NCBI GenBank assembly: GCA_937864255.1
Contig: CALMIT010000890.1
Coordinates: 1-7,987, forward strand
Origin: an uncultured Saprospiraceae bacterium
GTDB taxonomy: Bacteria > Bacteroidota > Bacteroidia > Chitinophagales > Saprospiraceae
Direction: 5' to 3'
Length of the DNA stretch: 7,987 nt
A program made the position numbers and the translations under genes. Numbering within the stretch: the stretch's first letter is position 1; the number at the start of each line of letters is the position of its first letter. Positions 1-7,520 of this stretch are shown here, piece after piece. The notes under the pieces were generated by a model that ran no database searches, was not told where the DNA came from, and saw only the letters and a list, made by a program, of their open reading frames with translations.

Positions 1-218
1 ATATTATCACGCCCAAAGACGAGGATGCCCGCGGCTGCCAGCTTTCTATTTTGACCGGAAAGGAAGGCAAAGCACTTTTCGATTACCTGACAAAAAATGG
101 CGTCATAGCCGACTGGCGCGAACCTAATGTCATTCGCGTGGCTCCCGTGCCGCTCTACAACAGTTTTGAAGATTGCTGGCGTTTTGCCGATTTATTGGAA
201 AAATTTGGCAAACATTAA
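1..218 (+). CDS. kynU: Kynureninase, C-terminal fragment (5' end outside window)
   Basis: The frame starting at base 3 is open from the window edge to TAA at 216-218 and encodes the last 71 residues. Kynureninase is a cytoplasmic PLP enzyme that splits kynurenine (or 3-hydroxykynurenine) into anthranilate (or 3-hydroxyanthranilate) and alanine in tryptophan degradation. The fragment carries the family's C-terminal signature: an E-D-A-R-G-C-Q-L-S segment near visible residues 6-15, and N-x-I-R-V-A-P-V-P-L-Y-N-S-F-E-D at about 42-57. From knowledge of the family, the Arg of I-R-V-A-P (visible residue 45, codon 135-137) contacts the substrate carboxylate. The PLP-binding lysine lies upstream and cannot be checked. 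The downstream gene converges with only 6 bp between stop codons, so no separate terminator fits between them. Other kyn genes are not visible here. Identification is from recalled family sequence and is strong despite the short length. Confidence 0.93.
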   Translation, partial: IITPKDEDARGCQLSILTGKEGKALFDYLTKNGVIADWREPNVIRVAPVPLYNSFEDCWRFADLLEKFGKH

Positions 219-224
219 TATAGA

Positions 225-1331
225 TCAAGTAAATGCGCCGTCACCATCGCCGTCCTGAATATAAAAATCAGGTGAGAATATTTTTTCTTCCAAAATGCGT
301 GTGAGAAGGTAGTGACGGGTTATTTTCTTTTTTAAGAGTCCGGGCGTCCGGCCGTTCTCCAGATGCTTTACCAATGCGGGATGAAAAGTGGTGAAAGTAT
401 TGACGCGCCATTGGGCAATATGAAAATTAATGATGGCCGCCACGGCCGGCAAAGCTGTCGTTTCCAAAAAACAATAAGGCAATTTTAATTGGCGATTCCT
501 TTTTGCAAAAACCAAAAAAGCAACAAGCCGCTCCTGGTCATCAAACACACGCAGACAATAAAAATCAAAAGAACGGTCAAGCGATGAAAAATGATAGCGC
601 CGGCTATCAAAATCGCCGGCTGGCGCCGACAAAATCCAGATATAGCGGAGCATCCAGTTTAATTCTTCCGCACTTCGTTTGAAGAGTGCTTTTTCCTGAA
701 ATTTGCTAATAAAATCTGCGGTTTCCCGATCAATCTGGTTGACGTATTGAAATCTGTAAGGCGGCGGCTTTTTTTTATAAAACAAAAATCGCGTGTCAAG
801 TAGCGCGTTCATGAGCGCGTCCGAAAATTTAAAAACAGGTTTACAACTTTTAAAAAAAGCACGTTTGGGCGGCAGAATATGGTGCAAATCTGCACGCACA
901 TATATTCTGATACCTGTTTTGACGAGTGCTTTGCCGAAAGCGCCCGTTTTATCATAAATGCTTTTGGTGGCGGGTACGTAGTCGGTGAATAAAACTTTGC
1001 CGTCCCATTTTTCCAAAGCCTTTCGTATTAGTTGCTCGCCAAGTCCTTGTCCCCTGATCGCAGCATTCACCCAAATACAGGACAGCCAGCCGCATTTTTC
1101 AATCCTGCCGTCAGGCAGGTGGATATGGTCGGGCAAAATACCCAGATACCCCGCCAGTTCTTCGCCGGAATAAGCAAGAATCAGCAAAATATCTTCATCT
1201 GCCGCGCTCGGATTTTTTATATGGGCGACGGCTCTGTGCCGGGAAATGGGAATGTTTTTTAAATGATTGAAAGCCGGCGAATCAATAAATCGCGCCAGTT
1301 TTTCTTTATTTAAAAATTCAAATTCTATCAT
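225..1331 (-). CDS. GNAT-family N-acetyltransferase, two-lobed, 368 aa
   Basis: Residues about 45-135 form a GNAT acyl-CoA transferase domain. A beta-strand with G-Y-L-G (61-64) is followed by C-x-W-V-N (85-89) and the acetyl-CoA pyrophosphate loop R-G-Q-G-L-G (93-98), then a helix and a T-x-S-I-Y-D-K-x-G-F-like segment (122-132) typical of motif B. The rest (about 190-345) is roughly as long again and contains strand-rich segments such as F-D-F-Y-C-L-R-V-F and L-V-A-F-L-V-F. It could be a degenerate second GNAT lobe, as in tandem GNAT proteins, but no second P-loop is visible. The protein ends in an acidic tail rich in D-G-D-G-D. No signal peptide or membrane helix is seen, so it is probably cytoplasmic. 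ATG at 1331 overlaps the stop of the upstream deacetylase gene by 4 bp (ATGA), implying translational coupling and a shared pathway. The acceptor substrate is unknown; acetylation of an envelope glycan precursor or an amino sugar is an inference from the neighbour. Confidence 0.85.
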   Translation of the reverse strand: MIEFEFLNKEKLARFIDSPAFNHLKNIPISRHRAVAHIKNPSAADEDILLILAYSGEELAGYLGILPDHIHLPDGRIEKCGWLSCIWVNAAIRGQGLGEQLIRKALEKWDGKVLFTDYVPATKSIYDKTGAFGKALVKTGIRIYVRADLHHILPPKRAFFKSCKPVFKFSDALMNALLDTRFLFYKKKPPPYRFQYVNQIDRETADFISKFQEKALFKRSAEELNWMLRYIWILSAPAGDFDSRRYHFSSLDRSFDFYCLRVFDDQERLVAFLVFAKRNRQLKLPYCFLETTALPAVAAIINFHIAQWRVNTFTTFHPALVKHLENGRTPGLLKKKITRHYLLTRILEEKIFSPDFYIQDGDGDGAFT

Positions 1332-2350
1332 TTTCGCCTGATAATGTTCTTTCCAAAAAAAGCCCTGAAAAAACTGTACATCAATTCTGCATTGTGAATT
1401 TCTCTTGCACTTAAATGCGCCATTTCAAAAGAAATGCGCTGCACGTGCCGGTCAAAAAGTTCTTTCTTTTGGCCGGCGCAACCAAAAGTAATATCTGCAA
1501 TTTGATCGCGGTAGATAGTTTCAAAAAATTGTGCGGACACGCCATAATCGGTGAATGGAAACGAAAAAGTTTTGTAAGACAGACCAAAATGTTGACAAAT
1601 ATTTTCCAGGCTCTCTTTTGTTTGCCGGATTTGCTCTTCAAAATTTAAAAAGCGGTATTCGGGGTGATCAACGCTATGCGCGCCAAAATGAAATCCCTGT
1701 TTTAAAAGTTCGTGAATTTGTTCGCCGGTCAGATAAGGTTTTTTTACCTTGAGAAACTCCTTGAAGTCATAACCCGTCAGACTCGCCAAGTCGTCCAGTT
1801 TTTGCTTTTCGCGATACGATAACGAGAGCAAATATGAAACGGCATTTTGGTTGGGCGCGGCAAGCATGGCGCTCACTTTTTGGTCAGAAACCAGTTCCGG
1901 ATTTTGTAAAAAATGCTCCGCCAGCAGACTGGCTTTGTACCGGTAAAACAAGTCCTGGTTATCAATAAATGCGCTATTCAGAAAACAGGCGGCAGGTATG
2001 CCTTTTCGCAATAAAATAGGAGCAATCACTTCATGAAATTGGCGCAATCCGTCATCAAAAGTGAGGAAGCAGGAAGGCTTGTCGGGCTGCCTGTTTTGTA
2101 AAACGAAGGATTGAAAAGCAGGCAAATCCAACGATTGATAATGGCGCAATAAAAAATCCAAATCCCGTTCAAACTGCCGCACGGTTTTTACCGGGTACAA
2201 ATGGCGGATATGCGGCGGCGGCTCATCCGATACGATATGATAAAAAGGGGCGATCAGCTTTTGCCTGCTAATTTTCAAAAGCCAGTCGGGGGATAAATAT
2301 CTGCCGATGTGGTAAGTAGTTTTGATAAAAACGGTTCGAAATCCCGCCAT
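1328..2350 (-). CDS. NodB-type polysaccharide deacetylase family protein
   Basis: This is a carbohydrate esterase family 4-like fold that usually removes N- or O-acetyl groups from polysaccharides in a metal-dependent reaction. Numbered from a TTG at 2404, motif 1 is T-F-D-D-G at 115-119 (general-base Asp and metal-binding Asp). Motif 2 is H-S-V-D-H-P at 243-248 (the two metal His). Motif 3 is replaced by F-S-F-P-F-T-D-Y-G at 280-288, where the usual Arg before x-P-F/Y is Ser. Motifs 1 and 2 are about 125 residues apart, longer than in compact NodB domains, so a helical insertion at about 150-230 is likely. I prefer ATG at 2350 (residue 19 of the TTG form), which puts the conserved P-F-Y-H strand about 35 residues from the N-terminus. 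The TTG at 2404 would add 18 basic residues, and a stop lies upstream at 2444-2446. No clear signal peptide is seen. The gene is coupled to the downstream acetyltransferase by a 4-bp overlap, suggesting they act on the same glycan; the substrate is not identifiable. Confidence 0.85.
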   Translation of the reverse strand: MAGFRTVFIKTTYHIGRYLSPDWLLKISRQKLIAPFYHIVSDEPPPHIRHLYPVKTVRQFERDLDFLLRHYQSLDLPAFQSFVLQNRQPDKPSCFLTFDDGLRQFHEVIAPILLRKGIPAACFLNSAFIDNQDLFYRYKASLLAEHFLQNPELVSDQKVSAMLAAPNQNAVSYLLSLSYREKQKLDDLASLTGYDFKEFLKVKKPYLTGEQIHELLKQGFHFGAHSVDHPEYRFLNFEEQIRQTKESLENICQHFGLSYKTFSFPFTDYGVSAQFFETIYRDQIADITFGCAGQKKELFDRHVQRISFEMAHLSAREIHNAELMYSFFRAFFGKNIIRRK

Positions 2351-2465
2351 CGCTTTTGAGTTCAAAAATACCGGCTTTTTAGTTTTTGGTGCATATTTCG
2401 GCAAACTTGAGGAGGATTGGATTGGGCAGAGCGACTGTTGAAGTTAAAGCAGGCTGAAATAAGGC

Positions 2466-2495
2466 GCCTATGAAAAAGCGGTGGTTTTTATAGGC
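2466..2495 (-). terminator. Imperfect hairpin between the secreted-protein and deacetylase genes (candidate terminator)
   Basis: The arms GCCTATGAAAAA (from 2467) and TTTTTATAGGC (2485-2495) pair over 11 bp with one bulged G, around a 7-nt loop (2478-2484). The hairpin sits about 75 bp past the stop of the large secreted-protein gene on the minus strand and upstream of the deacetylase gene. The following minus-strand sequence lacks a clean U-run, so it is a weak intrinsic terminator at best. It could instead be an operator or leader structure of the deacetylase unit. The rest of the 2405-2569 gap shows no ORF and no clear promoter. Confidence 0.35.
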
Positions 2496-2569
2496 AGTGA
2501 AAGGCAGCCGTTTTAAAAATTTTAATTGTTAATTTCAGTGTCTCAAATTTTTTCTATTTGTATTCGATA

Positions 2570-4828
2570 TTATACTTTTAACAACTTTACCAAATAAGAC
2601 TTCTGATCTGTTTTCAATAATAAAAAATATACCCCCGGAGGATTATCTTTAAAGTTAATTTCAAAATGCCCTGCTGCTTTTTGAATCGAATGATAGACTA
2701 AAACTTTATTTATATTAAAGAGAATGATCTCAACCTCTTGTCCGGATAAGTTTTTAGTGTTTATAGTAAATTTATTAAAAAACGGATTTGGACTTATCAC
2801 GATTGAGCGATCGGGCGGTATTGCTATAAGGGTGTTTACCAATTGAACCACTTTGATTGTGTCAAGAGAGGAATTTGTACAACCAAAAATATCCGTATAA
2901 GTATATATGATCTGATGGGATCCAACTCCTGCAAGCAAAGGGTTGAAATTTCTTGTAATAGAATCTACCCCTGTTCCAGAATATATTCCTCCTGCCGGCA
3001 TCCCGCCGTGCAGCGCAAATGGTGCCTCTGATACCAAAATGGTGTCGTTTGCTAAGGACAGCGAGACATTTGGTAAATCGTGAACTGTAATAACCGTATT
3101 GACGCTGACGCTACACGCCAATATCGTATCAGTGTAAGTGAATATAATATTATGCATACCAATACCAGCGAGGATTGGACTAAAAATACCTGTGACGGAA
3201 TCCACACCTGCGCCGGAATAATACCCTCCTAAAGGACTTCCCCCGCTCAGTACGGCAGGAGATTCATCGATACACATATCCTTCAAGTCTGGGGCGAGGT
3301 TAAATTCTGGTATAAGATTGATTGCTAATTGATAAAGCTCCGGGCTAAATTCATTATTCCCGTCATCATATAAATGCACGGTATATACTCCGTCCTGTAC
3401 AGTCCGAAAATTTATCTTTACTTTATTTCCATTATTCCCGGAGTCGTGGTCTATTATATTTCCCAAATAGTCAATTAGCTCTAACTCCATGTCAATATTA
3501 CCAGGTATATCACTTACTTCGATATTAATAAGAATATTCGCCGGAGCGTTAAAACTAAAATAGTCATGATCGTCCCGGATATTAATATTAGCAAATAGGG
3601 TGTCTGTACACAATTGCAACTGATAGGCCTCAGTTAGTGTATCATTGCATTCATATATATCGCTGCTGTCAATTTCTATTAATAAATTATATAATTGACT
3701 ACTACGGTCGTTGTTGGATGAGTCAAATAGTTTCAAATAATAAATCCCCGACTTGCACACTTTCCAGTACCGGCTTACATCATCCCCGGCGCTATTGCTT
3801 GTCCACATTACCAGATTGGTTAATTCGCTTGGTGTATCATATAAGGCTGTGGTCATGCGGATAGAATTGGGTACATTTTCAATTTTAATATTTAGAACCG
3901 ACTCGGTGAATACTTCAAATTTGTAATAATCCACATCTCCGGCGCTGTTTATTGCCCCCTGGATAACCTGACCCGTTTCTATTGGCGAGGCATTTGTGAT
4001 GATATCATTGCAATTCCCATATTCATATATATCGCTGTTGTCAACTTCTATTAATAAATTATATAATTGACTATTACGGTTGTTGGATGAGTCAAATAGT
4101 TTCAAATAATAAATCCCCGACTTGCACACTTTCCAGTACCGGCTTACATCATCCCCGGCGCTATTGCTTGTCCACATTACCAGATTGGTTAATTCGCTTG
4201 GTGTATCATATAAGGCTGTGGTCATGCGGATAGAATTGGGTACATTTTCAATTTTAATATTTAGAACCGACTCGGTGAATACTTCAAATTTGTAATAATC
4301 CACATCTCCGGCGCTGTTTATTGCCCCCTGGATAACCTGACCCGTTTCTATTGGCGAGGCATTTGTGATGATGTCATTGCAATTCCCATATTCATATATA
4401 TCGCTAATATCTGGTGTTACACTTATAGCATATAATAAAGCATTGGAATTATTATTGTCTGCATCAAATATTTTGAGGTAATAAGTACCGGCAGAACAAA
4501 CTTTAAAGTATTTAATAAAATTAGAATTCAAGTTAGTAAATGTAATTAGCTCATTCAGGTCACTAGGTCCGTCATATAAAGTAATCACGGGTTCTAAATT
4601 GGAAGGGAAGCTTGATCCGTTTATTTCCAATACTGAACCTGTCTGGATATCAAACTTATATATGTCAATATCGCCGGTTTGATAAATAGCTGCATTATAT
4701 GTGGTGTTTAAGATTATTGGATAAGCATTTATAAAATCATCGTTCGGTTCATATTGGAATTGTGCATGCAGCACTTGCGCTAAAAAGATTAGCGTAAAAA
4801 AGAGAGATGAGGAAATGACATTTTTCAT
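2570..4828 (-). CDS. Type IX-secreted multidomain protein with four PPC-like domains
   Basis: This is an exported 752-residue protein counted from ATG at 4828. The open frame extends to a TTG at 4855, but the ATG puts a classical signal peptide at the N-terminus: M-K-N, a hydrophobic core, and V-L-H-A followed by Q at about residue 22. Four PPC-like beta-sandwich domains follow at about 27-141, 144-262, 267-387 and 390-506. Each begins with a D-I-Y-E or E-P-N-D type opening and has D-x-D-Y-Y-K-F-like and G-x-Y-Y-L-K-L-F-D strands. Two repeats with G-x-P-x-G-G-x-Y-S-G-x-G-V-D-S cores follow at about 511-582 and 587-659. The C-terminus (about 675-752) is a type A sorting domain: I-S-P-N-P-F, then P-P-G-V-Y-F-L-L-L-K, ending in basic K-L-L-K-V. 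From family knowledge this directs export by the type IX (Por) system and surface attachment. No protease, glycosidase or other enzyme domain is visible, although PPC domains usually accompany enzymes, so an adhesive or structural role is inferred. Domains 2 and 3 are almost identical. Confidence 0.88.
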   Translation of the reverse strand: MKNVISSSLFFTLIFLAQVLHAQFQYEPNDDFINAYPIILNTTYNAAIYQTGDIDIYKFDIQTGSVLEINGSSFPSNLEPVITLYDGPSDLNELITFTNLNSNFIKYFKVCSAGTYYLKIFDADNNNSNALLYAISVTPDISDIYEYGNCNDIITNASPIETGQVIQGAINSAGDVDYYKFEVFTESVLNIKIENVPNSIRMTTALYDTPSELTNLVMWTSNSAGDDVSRYWKVCKSGIYYLKLFDSSNNRNSQLYNLLIEVDNSDIYEYGNCNDIITNASPIETGQVIQGAINSAGDVDYYKFEVFTESVLNIKIENVPNSIRMTTALYDTPSELTNLVMWTSNSAGDDVSRYWKVCKSGIYYLKLFDSSNNDRSSQLYNLLIEIDSSDIYECNDTLTEAYQLQLCTDTLFANINIRDDHDYFSFNAPANILINIEVSDIPGNIDMELELIDYLGNIIDHDSGNNGNKVKINFRTVQDGVYTVHLYDDGNNEFSPELYQLAINLIPEFNLAPDLKDMCIDESPAVLSGGSPLGGYYSGAGVDSVTGIFSPILAGIGMHNIIFTYTDTILACSVSVNTVITVHDLPNVSLSLANDTILVSEAPFALHGGMPAGGIYSGTGVDSITRNFNPLLAGVGSHQIIYTYTDIFGCTNSSLDTIKVVQLVNTLIAIPPDRSIVISPNPFFNKFTINTKNLSGQEVEIILFNINKVLVYHSIQKAAGHFEINFKDNPPGVYFLLLKTDQKSYLVKLLKV
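3651..4391. repeat. In-frame tandem duplication encoding PPC domains 2 and 3
   Basis: Two direct copies lie end to end: 3651-4022 (372 bp) and 4023-4391 (369 bp). A third occurrence of the boundary sequence TCATATATATCGCT starts at 4392. Aligning by eye, 3711-4003 and 4080-4372 are identical over all 293 bp. The differences are four substitutions (3666, 3673, 3702 and 4004 in the first copy) and one 3-bp indel near 3708, all close to the copy ends. Unit lengths are multiples of three, so the reading frame is kept. This points to a very recent duplication or to ongoing gene conversion between copies. Domains 1 and 4 of the same protein are much more diverged. Confidence 0.95.
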
Positions 4829-4996
4829 TATATAAACTTTAGTATACAAAAGCAAGTATTAAAAAAAGTAGTGATGTTCCGTAAAGTCATTCGCTTATGC
4901 GGCACATAAAGAGATAATACCCACATCGCCGGATTACCATCTTTGGAATATTAAGAATATATGAACGGATAGATTTGGAAAACAAGACTATGAATA

Positions 4997-5026
4997 CAAA
5001 TACATCCAGAAAATAGTCATGTCAAA
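4997..5026 (-). promoter_or_regulatory. Tentative Bacteroidota-type promoter for the type IX-secreted protein gene
   Basis: Read on the minus strand, TTTG (5026-5023) is followed after 18 nt by TGTATTTG (5004-4997). This matches the Bacteroidota -33 TTTG and -7 TAnnTTTG pattern with one mismatch in the -7 box. It would leave an untranslated leader of roughly 160 nt before the ATG at 4828, which is long. The match is short and AT-rich DNA yields chance hits. The surrounding gap (4829-5103) otherwise holds no ORF or RNA gene that I can recognise. Confidence 0.25.
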
Positions 5027-5060
5027 AAAACATGTATAAGAAAGAATATGTACCGATCTA

Positions 5061-5080
5061 AAACTATTCTATTATAGTTT
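5061..5080 (-). terminator. Weak AT-rich hairpin after the 601-residue secreted protein gene
   Basis: AAACTAT (5061-5067) and ATAGTTT (5074-5080) form a perfect 7-bp stem with a 6-nt loop. It begins about 23 bp beyond the stop codon on the minus strand. The stem has a single G-C pair and no long U-run follows, so termination here is plausible from position rather than from strength. Confidence 0.25.
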
Positions 5081-5103
5081 GGAAAGGTAGTTTAAATCAT
5101 AAC

Positions 5104-6909
5104 TTAAAATTTATTCATCTTGATGTTATCAATATAGATTTTTTCCTTTTTTATGCCGGTAGTTTTATAATGAAACTCCAATTGGATGGTCTTGCGTTGA
5201 TATTCAGAAATTTCAACCTCGTGTGATTTGGTGACTACTCCGTGTGAAGAGCGCTTGGGCTGTTTATTAGAAGGGATTTTCCCTTTTTCGATGGCGCCCA
5301 AAAAATCTTTTGCCTTATTAAGCGTGTTTTGGATTTCTTCTGAATAGACTTCTTTTCTTTCCTGCGACTCCGTATCAATAATAAAAACTTTTATACTGCC
5401 GCTGATTACATTTTTGGAATATATGCCAAATCTCAATTTTCTTTTATCATAAGATACCTGAAATGGTTCTGATTTAAGTATTACAGGCGTTCCGTTTTTA
5501 TCTGGGATCATGGATACCGAATTGCCCTCAATTTCAACTTTTCCATTAGCGTACGACCATCCATCCAATGTTTCAAAAGTGCCATTCAGTATCTTTGTAT
5601 TAAGTGGTTTTTCTATTTCCTTTTTGACATTTTCAAAATCCACTCCTTTGATTATTCCTGTAACTTTTGCTTTGTTCATAGAAATTCGGCCTGCCACTTT
5701 CCCTCCCGAACCTCTTTGATTGTTGGAATAAGTACTGTTTTTTGTGAGGTAAAACTGCCCGAAAAACTTGCGCTCATCCACTATGTATCCTTGTAATACA
5801 TATTCTTGCCCGACGCAGGTTTCATCAAAGTAAGTAATTGTTAAATTAAACCAACCATTCTTTGTCGTACCGTTAATTTTTGCATCCGCGCATTGTAATT
5901 GGTCGCCTGATTTAGCGCTTAATAAATTTCCACTAACAATACTGTCTTTAACAGTAAGTGCTGCGGTGATTTCAAAGAGCCTGTTTTTAGGATATCCCTG
6001 AACTTTCATAAACCATTCGCCCGTCGCTAAAGACCAATTGTTCTTAATGCCTGCTGCTGATATTCTCTTTGCCAAATAATTTGGACTTGAAGGTTTGCTT
6101 GAAGAAACTCCCCAAGTGCCGATGTCTTCCCAAAAGCTAAGTTTTTCTTTATATACTGATACTCTTTCCAATAAATCTCCAATTCGGGGATCATGAGTTA
6201 ACAAGACCGTATTATCTTTTAACATTTCCCATGTTCCGTTTTCCACTTTAGGGGCAGTCAAGGCTTCTAACACTTCAGAGTGGAAGGTACCATCTGGGTT
6301 GAACTTGATTCTTCTTGTTTGCATCGTGAGACCGAATGCGCCTGACTCTGCCAATTCCCAATCATGGCTTGTAATTTCTTCGCCAGACAGTGTGGAGGGG
6401 CGTATTTGGTTATTCCAATTATTGGTATCGGGGATAATTTTACCATTTCTGTAATCTTCCATTAAATTGTTTCTTCTTTTTTCCCGCTCGTCCCATTCTT
6501 TTTTCTTTGATTCGTAGGTTATGTAACCTTTCTGGATATTTCCTTCCGAACACAATTTCCGGGCTAATGTATAGATGTGATTTCTTGCATCTGATTCCGT
6601 CCTGAACTGCTCGCCCGTAGAAGGGATTTCGTAATATTCTTTTTCATAAACAGTGCCTGTGCAACTATTGGTGTAATTTATCTTCCATACACCAATATCC
6701 TTCCCTTCACAAAATGCTGATATCGTTTTTGTTTCTATTGTCTTGTTTCCTTCTTTTGCAAAATTCAGCATATCACCGCCGCATACGGCACAATCATCAC
6801 ACTTGAAACTTGGCCAAAACCACAGGTCTTCCTTAAAGGTAACTTCTTGGGAAAAAGCATCGGGCAGGAGAACTGCCATAAAGAAGATTGGTATCAATAA
6901 TTTTTGCAT
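5104..6909 (-). CDS. Secreted protein of unknown function with Cys-rich N-terminus
   Basis: I do not recognise this 601-residue protein as a named family. ATG at 6909 is preferred over an in-frame TTG at 6927 because it begins a clean signal peptide: M-Q-K, a hydrophobic stretch, and cleavage after D-A-F-S before Q at about residue 20. The mature N-terminus (about 21-125) is Cys-rich, with C-D-D-C-A-V-C-G-G (Cys 37, 40, 43) plus Cys 67, 83 and 120, suggesting a disulfide-bonded or metal-binding module. A charged K/E/R-rich segment follows at about 130-160. Residues about 180-265 have a lipocalin-like strand pattern (H-D-W-E-L, F-N-P-D-G-T-F, G-T-W-E). A second strand-rich region spans about 290-415 and holds two more Cys (340, 365). 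The C-terminus (about 440-601) has an N-G-T-F-E-T-L-D-G-W start and an I-Y-I-D-N-I-K-M end, resembling galactose-binding or carbohydrate-binding jelly-rolls. No type IX sorting tail is evident, so periplasm or outer surface is open. It lies 47 bp downstream of a lipoprotein gene, so a shared operon is likely. Confidence 0.72.
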   Translation of the reverse strand: MQKLLIPIFFMAVLLPDAFSQEVTFKEDLWFWPSFKCDDCAVCGGDMLNFAKEGNKTIETKTISAFCEGKDIGVWKINYTNSCTGTVYEKEYYEIPSTGEQFRTESDARNHIYTLARKLCSEGNIQKGYITYESKKKEWDEREKRRNNLMEDYRNGKIIPDTNNWNNQIRPSTLSGEEITSHDWELAESGAFGLTMQTRRIKFNPDGTFHSEVLEALTAPKVENGTWEMLKDNTVLLTHDPRIGDLLERVSVYKEKLSFWEDIGTWGVSSSKPSSPNYLAKRISAAGIKNNWSLATGEWFMKVQGYPKNRLFEITAALTVKDSIVSGNLLSAKSGDQLQCADAKINGTTKNGWFNLTITYFDETCVGQEYVLQGYIVDERKFFGQFYLTKNSTYSNNQRGSGGKVAGRISMNKAKVTGIIKGVDFENVKKEIEKPLNTKILNGTFETLDGWSYANGKVEIEGNSVSMIPDKNGTPVILKSEPFQVSYDKRKLRFGIYSKNVISGSIKVFIIDTESQERKEVYSEEIQNTLNKAKDFLGAIEKGKIPSNKQPKRSSHGVVTKSHEVEISEYQRKTIQLEFHYKTTGIKKEKIYIDNIKMNKF

Positions 6910-6956
6910 GGAATCAATTTTTAGCAAACACCTTAAAGCGGGGTTGGAAATTGTTT

Positions 6957-7502
6957 TCAGTCAATTTTTAAATTGAATTTTCCATCAGAAATTGTTCGAC
7001 TATCATTGTTGGCAGCAGCACTAAACACAGTTCCTGAAAAGGTGCCTGCAATATGGCCGCCAGAACGGTAGTCAATTGATGAGATTTCAATATTCAAATT
7101 ACCATCAGGTACTTCGGACGAAAAATAAAGTTCTTGAGAGATTTGCAAAACGTCTTCATTGTAAGTGAGAAAGCCGCAAATTCTTTCAGTTCCCAAATTG
7201 CCACAATTATGTGAGAAATTGTAATTAAAATCCTGTAAGGTGGTATCACCTAGAATAGTGAAATCTATTCTGATGACTTTGGCATCAGTTGTTGCGCCGG
7301 AAAGAGATAATATTTCAGATCCTGCAAATAGCGACCAGAAGCTCGCTTTCCCAGAGGAAAATCTAATTTCTTGCCCGTCAGCCTTGAAACTAATTTCTCC
7401 AAATTTTGAATCTGGATCATTTGGATTCAAATCGTCATCATCTTTACAAGATGTTATCATAGACAGAGAGAGGATTGTAAGCAATAAAACTATATTTTTC
7501 AT
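6957..7502 (-). CDS. Small surface-type lipoprotein, 181 aa
   Basis: The N-terminus is a lipoprotein signal: M-K-N, a hydrophobic run, and the lipobox I-T-S-C with Cys at residue 19. K-D-D-D-D follows directly and matches the acidic lipoprotein export signal that sends Bacteroidota lipoproteins to the outer face of the outer membrane. The remaining 155 residues alternate like a beta-sandwich. They start G-E-I-S-F-K-A-D-G-Q, pass a Cys pair at 100 and 109, and end with I-D-Y-R-S-G-G-H-I-A-G-T-F-S-G and T-I-S-D-G-K-F-N-L-K-I. This layout resembles the uncharacterised Bacteroidota lipoproteins often labelled DUF6252, a recollection I could not test. It is a paralogue of the partial gene 18 bp upstream and is followed after 47 bp by the Cys-rich secreted protein gene, so the three are probably co-transcribed. 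The function is unknown. Confidence 0.8.
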   Translation of the reverse strand: MKNIVLLLTILSLSMITSCKDDDDLNPNDPDSKFGEISFKADGQEIRFSSGKASFWSLFAGSEILSLSGATTDAKVIRIDFTILGDTTLQDFNYNFSHNCGNLGTERICGFLTYNEDVLQISQELYFSSEVPDGNLNIEISSIDYRSGGHIAGTFSGTVFSAAANNDSRTISDGKFNLKID

Positions 7503-7520
7503 AATTATAAATATCTGATT

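Noticed and set aside
985..1262. Overlapping plus-strand ORFs inside the acetyltransferase gene
   Set aside because: They are antisense to a clear GNAT domain, including its acetyl-CoA loop, and show no motif of their own.
2405..2569. Promoter for the deacetylase gene
   Set aside because: TTTG-like and TA-rich boxes can be found on the minus strand, but none fits TAnnTTTG with proper spacing.
3637..3864. Plus-strand ORF of 75 codons over the PPC repeat
   Set aside because: It lies wholly inside the large minus-strand gene, has no recognisable motif, and is not conserved into the second repeat copy as an ORF.
3651..4391. CRISPR array or mobile element
   Set aside because: The repeat is a coding, in-frame domain duplication with long units, no spacers, no terminal inverted repeats and no transposase.
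5018..5034. Short palindrome CATGT-loop-ACATG
   Set aside because: A 5-bp stem with a 7-nt loop is expected by chance in AT-rich DNA and is not followed by a U-run.
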